A DNA stretch of 47,996 nucleotides from Natronobiforma cellulositropha (GTDB lineage: Archaea > Halobacteriota > Halobacteria > Halobacteriales > Natrialbaceae). The stretch spans positions 115,271 through 163,266 of the forward strand of contig NZ_JANZXN010000019.1 in the NCBI RefSeq assembly GCF_025629245.1. The letters are read 5' to 3'. The notes beneath the pieces are model-generated. The model was given only the letters and a program-made list of their open reading frames with translations. It ran no database searches and was not told the origin of the DNA. The position numbers and the translations under genes are program-made. Shown here in pieces: positions 16,594 to 25,695 of this stretch; the stretch's first letter is position 1; each line of letters starts with the position of its first letter.

Positions 16594-19500
16594 ATGCGTA
16601 AGTCGTGGGGACCCCTGGGTGGGTTCGTCCCCGTCGAGTCGAGTCGAATCGTCCTGATAGCACTTCTCGGTGTACTGTTCGTCGGTCTAGCGAGTGTTTC
16701 CGGCGGTGCGGCCGTCGACGACGGTGTCGTTGATCCGGTGGTCCTCGACGAGGACTCGAGCAACGCCACGTTCGTCCTCATCGAGGGGGCGAACGACTCT
16801 CTCGAGCACGTCGTTCCGATAGCGCCGAACGAGACGGCAGCGAACCTCTCTCTGGAGCACTTCACCTCGGGACCGACACCGGAGGAGACGACCAGCAGAG
16901 ACACCAGTGGGTTCACCACGTTCAGCGACAATCCGGCACCGGTGGAGGTGACTGTTCTCCAGCCGGATATGCCAACGCCAGCGACCGGCAACCTGGTCAC
17001 CGAGTGGAAACCGATTCCCGGCGCGACGGTGGATCTCGGGCCAGGGGGTGAGGGAGAGACAGGGTCGGACGGAATCTGGCTCTCTGATCCGCTCTATCCC
17101 GGAGAGTATACAGGAACGGTAGATCTGTCGACCGCTCCGTTTGGTGACCGGCTTACCCGCGGCATCGAACACAGTTTTTCGGTTACCGTCCCCAGTGGCC
17201 TGGACGAAGACCCTGACCCGGTTCCCGTCAGCTATGCTTTTTCGCATGGGTGTGATTTGCCACCGTATCCTCAACACCAGCCGAGTATGGGCTGGTGGGA
17301 ACACAGGGTAGAAAACCAGTGGCCGAACTGGGAGGAAGAGAGCGTCTATATCGACCAGGACGTCGCTGTCGCTGGTGAGCCGGTGACGATCAGGGCGTGT
17401 AACCCCTTCAGGATTCTCGACTACGAACATCGGTGGGAGTTCGACGACGACACGACGGCAACCGGCGAGGAGTTCACGCTGGTCTTCGACGAACCCGGAA
17501 CCTACGACTTCTGGCCGGTCGACGGCCCAACACACGAGACGGAACTCACCGTCGTGAATCTCGAGGTTGAGCGCGCTTTCGGCGACGAGTGGCTGGCCGA
17601 AGCGAGCCAGAACCAGGACTACTACCAGGTCACGTCGACGGAGACCGAACGCAGCCTCACGTCGGTGACCGTCGACGGCGTCGAGGCCGTCGAGGTTGGT
17701 CTAAACGACTTCCGCGCACCGCTCGAGGTGCGCGACGGCCGGCCGGTCGAGGTCGTCGCGGAGTTCGACGATGGCGCAGTGGCTGAGAAGACGACCGACA
17801 GTGCGATGTTCGTCGACCCAGCCTGGGTCGAGACGTTGTCCTCACATTTCTTTATAGAGTCTTCAGACGAGTGGTGTGAACTCGATGGATCGTGGCCCGA
17901 AGGAGATGCGTGTGAACTGTGGATTGCGGGGGACGCGTACGAAGCTCACTGGGCGGGAATTCCAGGAACGGTCGACGATGAGTCGTTCTCTGTTCATGCA
18001 AAAGAAGAGATGATACTCATGGTATTGACACCAACGGGTGACTTAACTGGTCAGACCGAAGTTGGTGCTGGCGTCAGTCTGCTCGGCAAAGGATTCTCAG
18101 TAGAGGGAGAAGAGCAGATGGACTTCGATGGCGTACAGTACCAGGGAGGCGACGGGACGGCCGAAGCGAAACTAGATAGAAAAGTACGACTGCCGAGATG
18201 GCTCGGTGGAGGGCGGTCGGGAGGAGGTGGGGAACCCGTGTACGAGAGAGATGGTATTGGAGGTATCGATGCCAGCGCCCACATCGCCGTGGTGCTCAGA
18301 ATACAGTACGAAAATAACGAAGACATCGAGATAGTGAGCATGAGTGTCGGTGGCGACATCGAGGCATATGGTAAGATCGAAGGGTCCGCTTTCGGTGCAT
18401 CCGCTCACGGCGAGATCTATGGTGGTGGAAGCCCAGACATCTACTTCAAAGAGGGCTCCGGTGGAATTCCGGTAGACGGAGCCGAGGTGGAATTCTACCT
18501 TGGCGTCAGAGGCGGATACAAAGTGTATTTTTGGAGCGGCGATTTCGATGAAGAGCTTCTCGACCTACATCTATATACCGGGAATGTACCGGGCACCAAC
18601 TCGCTCTCGACCCACTCGTTCGAGGGAGGGGCGCTGAACGAACAGACCATCTCGAGGTCTGGCGACGCCGGTGAGAGTACGGAGTGGTCGGTCGTCTCAC
18701 CGACCGGTGCCCAGCCACTCCCCGACGTGCCCGCAGTCGATGCGGGGACGCTGCAACCGCTGTCGTCTGACAGCCCCTCCGTTCTCGGAAGCGATACGGA
18801 CAGACTCACCGACCGCCCCTACGAGGACAGCGAACCATCGATCGCGGCGACGCCCGACGGCCACGCCGTCGTCTGGAGTTCGCTCGAGGAGGGCGCGGCG
18901 GTCGAAGACGGCCACGACATTCGGTTCCGTCACTACGACGAGAGTACCGGCTGGGGTGAGGTCGTCGACCTCACCGACACCGACCGCCACGACTTCGATC
19001 CGACGCTCGTCAGCCGTGCGGACACCGACGAGTTGTTCGCCGTCTGGTCGCGCATCGACGCCGATGCGAGCCAGCTCTCGGGTCCCGAGGAGGCTGCCCC
19101 ACACCTCGAGATCGTCACCGCGCACTTCGACGGCGACACCTGGAGTGAGCCGACGATCGTCAGCGACACCGGCGCCCTCGAGCGGGCACCCGTCGCCGCT
19201 GCGAGCGAGGAGGGCTGGCTCGTCGCCTGGATGCACCACGCCAACGACGACCGCCTCGACATCGAGAACGCCACCGTCGAGTACCGCCTCTTCGACGCGG
19301 ACGCCGACCAGATCCGGGAGGGATCGATCGAGAACGCCTCGCTCCCGGCCGTCGGCAGCCGCGCCGACGGCACGTTCGACCTGGCCTACTTCGAGTCGGC
19401 GGCCAACGTCACCGAGTCCGGAACGCTCGCCCACGGCGCCGTCGACGACGACGGCTTCGACCGCGACGGCGCACACGAGTACGCCCTCGAACAGTACGGC

Positions 19501-22500
19501 GACCACGCCGTCGACGGGGGCGAACTCGTCTGGACCTGGAACGACGGCGGCGAGTCGGCGCTCGAACACGCCGACGGATCGGACGTCCAGCGCCTCGAGA
19601 CCGACCCCGATCTGGCGGGGATCGGCGAACTCGTCTTGCGTGCCGACGGCGACGAGTCGCTGTTGCTCTACCGGGGTGCGCCCGGCTTCCAGAACACGAG
19701 CGACCTGCTGTACCGTCAGGCCGTCGACGGCGAGTGGAGCGGCGACCACCGCTTCGTCGGTGGTCCCGACGAGGACCTGACGATCTGGCAGGCCGACGCC
19801 ATCCTCGGTGACGACGGGTTCACCGCGGCCTACGCCGTCCAGGAGCCGGGTATCGAGAACCGGAACGACGTCTTCGTGACGAGCGAGGCGTTCGCTCCGG
19901 CGTACACCCTCGACGCCGCCGGGCCGACCGACGCGGCCGCAGGCGAGACCGTGACGGTCGACACGACCGTCCGAAACGTCGGTGGCGCCAGCGACGACCC
20001 GGTTGCCATCGTCGTCACCGACGGCGACGACGAACTCACGCGCGAGACCGTCGACGCGCTCGGACACAACGAAACCGTGACGGTCCCACTCGCGGTCACC
20101 GTTCCCGAGAGCGGAACCGTCACCGTCTCGCTCGAGGCGGGCGCGTCCGACGAGTGGTACACGCAGCGGGCCGACCTCCGACTCGGCTCGCCGAACCTGG
20201 TGGTCACCGCCGCCGAGGGTGAGATGCACTCGGAGACGAACGCGACGCTGACCGTCGGTGTCGAGAACCGCGGCGGCGTCAACGTGAGCGCCGTGCCGGT
20301 CCGGATCGACGACGGCGACGGCTGGACGACGAACGTGAGCCTCGACGTCGCCGCAGGGGCGACCGAGACGGCTGCGATTCCGGTCGACCTCTCTGCGTTC
20401 AACACGAGCGCGCTCGACCGCGTGACGATCGATCCCGAGGGCACCGTGCCCGCGGTGACGTCCAGCCCGGCGCTCAGCGAGCTCACGACACGGCTGTTCA
20501 CGCCCGATATCCGTCTCCACCACCCGATCACGTACCAGTCGGTCGAACGCTACGATACCGAAGACGGGACGTACGCGCGTGTGGGCGTCACCAACTACGA
20601 ACCGTTCGCGACGAACGCCACGATTACGGTGACCGACCACGACGACGGGGAGTTCTTGGGCGAGAAGACACTCGAGCTGCCGCCGCTCGAGGGGACGACG
20701 ACACATCTCACGACGGTGTTGGTCCCGCTCTCAGACGTCTCGGTCGACCAGACGCTCCACTTCGACGTGGTCGAACAGTCTGACGCGAGGACGGCGATCG
20801 ACCGTACCGTCGACGAGGTCGACGAGGTCGATACCGAAACACTCGCTGCCATCGATATGCGTGTCTACGACGACCTGACGGGCGAGCCGCTCGAAGACGT
20901 GACCATCACTTCGTTCACGGATTTAGCGACGACGGACGCGAACGGTGAGGCTCGAGTCGAACTGACCTCGATACAGGCACTCATCGTCTCGAAACCGGGC
21001 TACAAAGCGGAGACGCACGAAGTGATCTTCACTAGCGGCTACGAGCTGACAGGAGCCGTACGGCTGTCACCCGACCTCGTCGTCGACTCGGTGGAACTCC
21101 CGGACGGTGTCGAACCGGGTGAGTCAGTCACGATAGACGCTGTCGTTCGAAATAACGCATTCGAGGCGGTCTCGAGTGCCGTCGAGTTCTCGGCTGACGG
21201 TGTCGAAATCGCCTCCGAACGGGTATCGCTGGACGCGAGAGACGAGACGACGGTAACGGTCGAAACGACCGCGCCGATGAACCGATCGGCCGTCGTCTAC
21301 ACGGCCCAGGCAGGTGGTGTCGGTGCTCGGTCGGTGACTGCTGTCGGAGTCGAATCGTCCGGTTCCGGTCCGGTTTCGATCGACACCATCGACACACCGG
21401 ATGCGATCGACGTCGCCTCGACCCACTCGGTTCCGGTGACGGTGACGAACGATGGTTCCGACCGCTTCGTCGGCGTCGGAACCGTCAGTCTCACCGGCTA
21501 CACCGACGGCACACAGCCGATCGGTGCAGCAGTGTTCGACATCGCCGCCGGTGAGACGGCCACTCGAGAGATCGACGTCGTTGCGCCCGACACGGGCGTA
21601 GACGGAGCGTTCGTCGTCGAACTCGCCGGGGACACTGCTAGCGAGGCAGTCACGGTGCGGGAAGGAGGTGAACGGGTGTGGGGAGTCCAGACGGGCGGCC
21701 AGATCGTGAGTTCACCGACGATCGTCGATGGACTGGTCTATATCGGGACGCTCAACAACCAGCTGTTCGCAGTCGATGCCGACACCGGGGAGGGCGTCTG
21801 GGGTGTCACAACGGATGGACCGATCTACTCCTCCCCGACGGTTGCAGACGGCACCGTCTACGTCGGCTCGATGGACGGGGGACTCTACGCGCTCGACGCG
21901 TCGACGGGCGGACTCCAGTGGGCGTACAACACGTTCCAGCCGATCACGTCGTCCCCGACGGTTGCAGACGGGACGGTCTATCTCGGTGGGAACGTCCTGT
22001 ACGCGATCGACGCCGAGACGGGTACCAACGAGTGGGTGTTCTCACGGGAGGGAGCGATCGATTCGTCACCGACTGTCGTCGATGGTACGGTGTACGTCGG
22101 CGCCGGTGCTGGAGCCGACGACGAGGGCCACCTCTACGCGATCGACGCACAGACCGGAACCGAAGTGTGGGAGCTCGAGACCGACGGTGACGTGCTCCCG
22201 TCACAGACGGTCGCAGACGGGACCGTCTACGCAGGAACGGCGGCAGGAACCCTGTATGCGGTCGATGCGAGTTCCGGTGAGATAGTGTGGACGGTCGACA
22301 CCAACACGAGCCTCCTGTCTACACCGACGGTAGCCGACGGGGTCGTCTACGTCGGAACCGGCCTCGCCGACGGGGTCCTCCGCGGGTTGTACGCGATCGA
22401 CGCGGACACGGGCGAACAGCGCTGGGTCGGTGACGGTCACGTCCACAGTACCATGTCGTCGTCACCCACGGTCGCTGGCGGAACGGTGTACGTTGGCGAC

Positions 22501-24414
22501 TTTTCGGGGTACGTCCACGCGTTCGATACCGAAACCGGCGCGTACCACTGGCGCCACGTCGTAAGTGAAGGCGTCGAATCCGCACCGACAGTCGCCGACG
22601 GGACGCTCTACGTCGGCTCACTCAACGGGGTGCTCTACGCGCTGAGTACCGAAGGTGATCACACCAGCGACGACTCCCGGGTCACGCTCGGCACACTCGG
22701 TCACGTCGGAGACATGGCCGAAGAGACGCCCGAATTCTCCCTCGAGATTCTCGAGACGAACGCTCCGGTCGAAGCGGGTGAGACACTGACGGTTACTGCG
22801 ACCGTCGAGAACACCGGCACCGCCGCCGGAGAACAGACGGTGACGCTCGAGGTCGGCGGCGAGGTCCGCGATACACGGACCGTCAGTCTCGACCCCGACG
22901 AGACTGACTCGGTCACACTCGAGTGGAAGACCGGCGACGACGACGCCGGAGACCACGAGGTGACGATCTCGAGCGACGACGACAGCGCGAGCGAACCGAT
23001 CACGGTCGAAGCCGTCGCCGAGGCGGTGTTCGTCGTCGACGCACTCGAGACGAACGCTCCGGTCGAAGCGGGTGAGACGCTGACGGTTACTGCGACCGTC
23101 GAGAACACCGGCACCGCCGCCGGAGAACAGACGGTGGCGCTCGAGGTCGGTGGCGAGGTCCGCGATACACGGACCGTCAGTCTCGACCCCGACGAGACTG
23201 ACTCGGTCACACTCGAGTGGAAGACCGGCGACGACGACGCCGGAGACCACGAGGTGACGATCTCGAGCGACGACGAGACCGTCACCAAGACGGTGGCCGT
23301 CGAACTGCCCCCCGAGAGTGTGTTCGCACTCGAGGGAGTCGACCTCACCACTCCAATCGATGCCGGGGAGACGGTGACGGTGACTGCGACGGTCGAGAAC
23401 GTCGGCGACGCCGCCGGTGAAACGGCTGTGACGCTCGAGGTCGGTGGCGAGGAGTCAGACTCACGGGCTGTTAGCCTCGACCCCGGTGAGACGGACACGG
23501 TCGCGCTCGAGTGGAGGACGGAAACCGCCGGTGAGTACGACCTCACCGTCTCCGTCGGAAACGATAGCACCACCGAGACCGTGGTAGTCGACGAACCAGG
23601 CCAGGCCGAACTCGTCGTGGCCGCGCTCGAGACGAACGCCCCCGTCGAAGCGGGTGACACCCTCACAGTCACCGCAACCGTCGAGAATACCGGCACCGCC
23701 GCCGGGGAACAGACGGTGTCGCTCGAGGTCGGCGGCGAGGTCCGCGACACACGGACCGTCAGCCTCGACCCCGACGAGACTGAAACGGTCACGCTCGAGT
23801 GGGAGACCGGCGACGACGACGTCGGCGACCACGATATCACCGTCTCGAGCGACGACGACAGCGCGAGCGAACCGATCACGGTGGACGCTGTCGCTGAAGC
23901 GGTCTTCGTCGTCGACGCACTCGAGACGAACACCCCAATCGAGACCGGTGAGACGCTGACGGTTACCGCGACCGTCGAGAACACCGGCACCGCTGCGGGC
24001 GAACAGACGGTCATCCTCGAGATCGGCGGCGAGGTCCGCGACGCGCGGACGCTCGTGCTCGAAGCGGATGCGACGAACACAGTCACGCTCGAGTGGGAGA
24101 CGACCACGGCCGACACCGGTGAGTACGACGCAGTCGTCGTGACGGACGACGCCGTCGTCTCCGAACCGGTGACCGTCGACGACAGCGAAGAAGCCGACGG
24201 CATCGACGTGAACGGGATCACGGCGTACGACCCAACCGGCGACGGCCTGTACGTCGACTTCACCGGAGACGGGACGGTCGGGTACGATGACGCCGTACTC
24301 TTCTTCGAAAATCTACAGAGCGAGGCGATTCAGGAGAACATCGAGGCGTTCGACGTGATCGGCGACGGCCGCGTGGGCTTCGCAGACATCGTCGCGGTGT
24401 TCAACATGGCGTAG
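16594..24414 (+). CDS. Giant secreted mosaic protein: propellers, CARDB repeats, dockerin-like end
   Basis: A 2606-residue protein with an N-terminal signal (hydrophobic 18-40, VLIALLGVLFVGLASVSGGA). Later regions, approximately: carboxypeptidase-regulatory-like (119-173); PKD-like (253-319, FDEPGTYDF); a lower-GC region of unknown fold (413-690); a repetitive propeller-like region (736-1096); CARDB/Ig-like domains (1099-1413 and 1492-1690) around another carboxypeptidase-regulatory-like domain (1420-1489, TTDANGEARVEL); an eight-bladed PQQ-type propeller (1695-2019, repeated SSPTVADGTVYVG and LYALDA); five CARDB repeats (2048-2529); and a dockerin-like pair of calcium loops (2539-2606, DFTGDGTVGYDDA and DVIGDGRVGFADI). 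Only four cysteines are apparent, all in the N-terminal quarter. There are many N-glycosylation sequons. No PGF-CTERM, transmembrane anchor or catalytic motif is seen, so it is probably released or held by protein-protein contacts. The role is likely adhesive or scaffolding; the ligand is unknown. Confidence 0.9.
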   Translation: MRKSWGPLGGFVPVESSRIVLIALLGVLFVGLASVSGGAAVDDGVVDPVVLDEDSSNATFVLIEGANDSLEHVVPIAPNETAANLSLEHFTSGPTPEETTSRDTSGFTTFSDNPAPVEVTVLQPDMPTPATGNLVTEWKPIPGATVDLGPGGEGETGSDGIWLSDPLYPGEYTGTVDLSTAPFGDRLTRGIEHSFSVTVPSGLDEDPDPVPVSYAFSHGCDLPPYPQHQPSMGWWEHRVENQWPNWEEESVYIDQDVAVAGEPVTIRACNPFRILDYEHRWEFDDDTTATGEEFTLVFDEPGTYDFWPVDGPTHETELTVVNLEVERAFGDEWLAEASQNQDYYQVTSTETERSLTSVTVDGVEAVEVGLNDFRAPLEVRDGRPVEVVAEFDDGAVAEKTTDSAMFVDPAWVETLSSHFFIESSDEWCELDGSWPEGDACELWIAGDAYEAHWAGIPGTVDDESFSVHAKEEMILMVLTPTGDLTGQTEVGAGVSLLGKGFSVEGEEQMDFDGVQYQGGDGTAEAKLDRKVRLPRWLGGGRSGGGGEPVYERDGIGGIDASAHIAVVLRIQYENNEDIEIVSMSVGGDIEAYGKIEGSAFGASAHGEIYGGGSPDIYFKEGSGGIPVDGAEVEFYLGVRGGYKVYFWSGDFDEELLDLHLYTGNVPGTNSLSTHSFEGGALNEQTISRSGDAGESTEWSVVSPTGAQPLPDVPAVDAGTLQPLSSDSPSVLGSDTDRLTDRPYEDSEPSIAATPDGHAVVWSSLEEGAAVEDGHDIRFRHYDESTGWGEVVDLTDTDRHDFDPTLVSRADTDELFAVWSRIDADASQLSGPEEAAPHLEIVTAHFDGDTWSEPTIVSDTGALERAPVAAASEEGWLVAWMHHANDDRLDIENATVEYRLFDADADQIREGSIENASLPAVGSRADGTFDLAYFESAANVTESGTLAHGAVDDDGFDRDGAHEYALEQYGDHAVDGGELVWTWNDGGESALEHADGSDVQRLETDPDLAGIGELVLRADGDESLLLYRGAPGFQNTSDLLYRQAVDGEWSGDHRFVGGPDEDLTIWQADAILGDDGFTAAYAVQEPGIENRNDVFVTSEAFAPAYTLDAAGPTDAAAGETVTVDTTVRNVGGASDDPVAIVVTDGDDELTRETVDALGHNETVTVPLAVTVPESGTVTVSLEAGASDEWYTQRADLRLGSPNLVVTAAEGEMHSETNATLTVGVENRGGVNVSAVPVRIDDGDGWTTNVSLDVAAGATETAAIPVDLSAFNTSALDRVTIDPEGTVPAVTSSPALSELTTRLFTPDIRLHHPITYQSVERYDTEDGTYARVGVTNYEPFATNATITVTDHDDGEFLGEKTLELPPLEGTTTHLTTVLVPLSDVSVDQTLHFDVVEQSDARTAIDRTVDEVDEVDTETLAAIDMRVYDDLTGEPLEDVTITSFTDLATTDANGEARVELTSIQALIVSKPGYKAETHEVIFTSGYELTGAVRLSPDLVVDSVELPDGVEPGESVTIDAVVRNNAFEAVSSAVEFSADGVEIASERVSLDARDETTVTVETTAPMNRSAVVYTAQAGGVGARSVTAVGVESSGSGPVSIDTIDTPDAIDVASTHSVPVTVTNDGSDRFVGVGTVSLTGYTDGTQPIGAAVFDIAAGETATREIDVVAPDTGVDGAFVVELAGDTASEAVTVREGGERVWGVQTGGQIVSSPTIVDGLVYIGTLNNQLFAVDADTGEGVWGVTTDGPIYSSPTVADGTVYVGSMDGGLYALDASTGGLQWAYNTFQPITSSPTVADGTVYLGGNVLYAIDAETGTNEWVFSREGAIDSSPTVVDGTVYVGAGAGADDEGHLYAIDAQTGTEVWELETDGDVLPSQTVADGTVYAGTAAGTLYAVDASSGEIVWTVDTNTSLLSTPTVADGVVYVGTGLADGVLRGLYAIDADTGEQRWVGDGHVHSTMSSSPTVAGGTVYVGDFSGYVHAFDTETGAYHWRHVVSEGVESAPTVADGTLYVGSLNGVLYALSTEGDHTSDDSRVTLGTLGHVGDMAEETPEFSLEILETNAPVEAGETLTVTATVENTGTAAGEQTVTLEVGGEVRDTRTVSLDPDETDSVTLEWKTGDDDAGDHEVTISSDDDSASEPITVEAVAEAVFVVDALETNAPVEAGETLTVTATVENTGTAAGEQTVALEVGGEVRDTRTVSLDPDETDSVTLEWKTGDDDAGDHEVTISSDDETVTKTVAVELPPESVFALEGVDLTTPIDAGETVTVTATVENVGDAAGETAVTLEVGGEESDSRAVSLDPGETDTVALEWRTETAGEYDLTVSVGNDSTTETVVVDEPGQAELVVAALETNAPVEAGDTLTVTATVENTGTAAGEQTVSLEVGGEVRDTRTVSLDPDETETVTLEWETGDDDVGDHDITVSSDDDSASEPITVDAVAEAVFVVDALETNTPIETGETLTVTATVENTGTAAGEQTVILEIGGEVRDARTLVLEADATNTVTLEWETTTADTGEYDAVVVTDDAVVSEPVTVDDSEEADGIDVNGITAYDPTGDGLYVDFTGDGTVGYDDAVLFFENLQSEAIQENIEAFDVIGDGRVGFADIVAVFNMA
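22735..24180 (+). repeat. Five tandem CARDB-repeat units within the exoprotein gene
   Basis: Units of about 280-300 nt start near 22735, 23029, 23320, 23610 and 23910, each encoding a motif of the form APVEAGETLTVTATVENTG then VSLDPDETDSVTLEW. Units 1 and 2 (22750-22980 and 23044-23274, offset 294 nt) differ at only three positions that I can count over 231 nt. Unit 4 is close but has many synonymous changes; units 3 and 5 are more divergent. This indicates recent duplication or gene conversion of units 1 and 2. Confidence 0.85.
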
Positions 24415-24777
24415 CTCTCTCGTCTCCCTTCTGAGCCGCTGATTCGGTGACCACGTCGTCGACGACGGAGAAACTCACTCAGAAACACGATGTCGAAGAC
24501 CCCGTGGCTCTCGTCGACTCCGGCCCGTAGCCCCACACCGCCCACCACCGTCGAGGCACTCGATTTCGAGACGAACGACACGACCTTCGAAACGCCGACA
24601 AACGCCCCTTCCACGGGATACACGCGAACGAGCGGGTTCGCCAACTGCTTCAAAACCGTCGAAGCCCGAACCGGCAGAAACTGGCCTCTGTCTGACGCAT
24701 ACCGCTGGAACAGCCTTCTCCGAACACCGCCCGCGAGCCGACGAGACGCATTTGGCCCGTCGGCGCAAACGGGGGGT
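24415..24777 (+). other. Intergenic stretch without a convincing gene
   Basis: 363 nt between the exoprotein stop and the CinA-type gene. An open frame in the CinA phase extends back to an ATG at 24490, and an antisense frame is also open, but neither encodes recognisable sequence nor has a clear promoter. No hairpin with a T-tract was seen. It may hold remnants of an older gene. Confidence 0.4.
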
Positions 24778-25491
24778 ATGAACGTCGCGATCGTCACGGT
24801 CGGTGACGAACTCCTGGCGGGCCGAACGGTGAACACGAACGCGTCGTGGCTCTGTGAGCGCCTCCACGAGCGAGGCGCGCGCGTCGAACGCGTCGTCACG
24901 GTTCCCGACCGGGTCGGAGACATCGCCGAGACGGTCGACGCGTACAACGAGCGCTACGACGGCGTCGTCGTCACCGGCGGTCTCGGACCCACCCACGACG
25001 ACGTGACGATGGACGCCATCGCGGCCGCCTTCGACAGCGACCTCGAACTCCACGAGGAGGCGCTCGAGTGGCTCACCACCGAGGGCGGCTACACGCGCGA
25101 GGGGCTGACCGAGGGCACCGCACACCTCCCGCGTGGGGCGCGCGCACTCCACAACGAGGTCGGCGTCGCGCCGGGGGCGGTGCTCGAGTCGGTCTACGTC
25201 CTCCCGGGCGTCCCGGGCGAGATGCGAGCGATGTTCGAGACGGTCGCCGAGGAGTTCGCCGGCGAGCGGCGCTACTACGAGGAGGTACTCGCCGACGAAC
25301 CCGAGAGCGCGCTCCTCGAGCGTCTCGACGAGTTGCAAGCGCACTTCGACGTGAGCGTCGGGAGCTATCCCGGCGAGGGAGTCCGGATCTCGATCGAGAG
25401 TACCGATGCAGAGACGACGGCCGAGGCGGCCGCGTGGCTCCGCTCACGAGTCGACGGTCCCGACGCGGAGTCCCCCAGTACGCGAGACTAG
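24778..25491 (+). CDS. CinA N-terminal / molybdopterin-binding domain protein
   Basis: A 237-residue protein with the MoCF-like domain found at the N-terminus of CinA. It opens with AIVTVGDELLAGRTVNTN and has TGGLGPTHDDVT near residue 65, both diagnostic, followed by an LPGVPGEM segment near 140. It lacks the C-terminal nicotinamide-nucleotide amidase domain of bacterial CinA. Archaeal stand-alone versions are annotated as competence/damage-inducible or molybdopterin-binding proteins; some CinA members hydrolyse ADP-ribose, which is an open possibility. ATG 24778 is used because conservation begins exactly there, although the open frame runs back 288 nt further. Its stop overlaps the stop of a 39-residue gene on the opposite strand. 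Confidence 0.88.
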   Translation: MNVAIVTVGDELLAGRTVNTNASWLCERLHERGARVERVVTVPDRVGDIAETVDAYNERYDGVVVTGGLGPTHDDVTMDAIAAAFDSDLELHEEALEWLTTEGGYTREGLTEGTAHLPRGARALHNEVGVAPGAVLESVYVLPGVPGEMRAMFETVAEEFAGERRYYEEVLADEPESALLERLDELQAHFDVSVGSYPGEGVRISIESTDAETTAEAAAWLRSRVDGPDAESPSTRD

Positions 25492-25607
25492 CGGTAGACG
25501 TAGACGAGCCAGGCCAGCGTGAGCACGACGGCGAGACCGAGAACCGCCCAGTTGGCTTCCGGTGGCAGTGCCGTTTCCGCGTCGAGTACGGGAGCGAAGT
25601 CGTTCAT
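25488..25607 (-). CDS. 39-residue single-pass membrane protein
   Basis: A short open frame from ATG 25607 to TAG at 25488. It encodes an acidic N-terminus of about 19 residues (MNDFAPVLDAETALPPEAN), one clear membrane helix (WAVLGLAVVLTLAWLVYVY) and a single Arg at the end. The charge pattern is typical of tiny haloarchaeal membrane proteins, and third positions are mostly G or C. Its last 3 nt overlap the end of the CinA-type gene. The start lies 89 nt from the start of the divergent NAD kinase-family gene. Function unknown; it is short enough that chance cannot be fully excluded. Confidence 0.6.
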   Translation of the reverse strand: MNDFAPVLDAETALPPEANWAVLGLAVVLTLAWLVYVYR

Positions 25608-25695
25608 GTACGCCGCTCTGTGCGCCGCCCTCTTAACGGTTCAGAAAGACCGTCCGTGCCACACCCCTTTTCCACCGATGGTGCGTAGCCCGCCC

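Noticed and set aside
18697-20706. A 669-codon open frame antisense to the giant exoprotein gene
   Set aside because: It covers the GC-rich part of a clear sense gene; its sequence is repetitive in Val/Asp/Gly as expected from reverse reading and shows no family signature.
24490-24777. N-terminal extension of the CinA-type protein
   Set aside because: Open, but no CinA family member has such an extension and it lacks a TATA-like box; the family signature starts at 24778.
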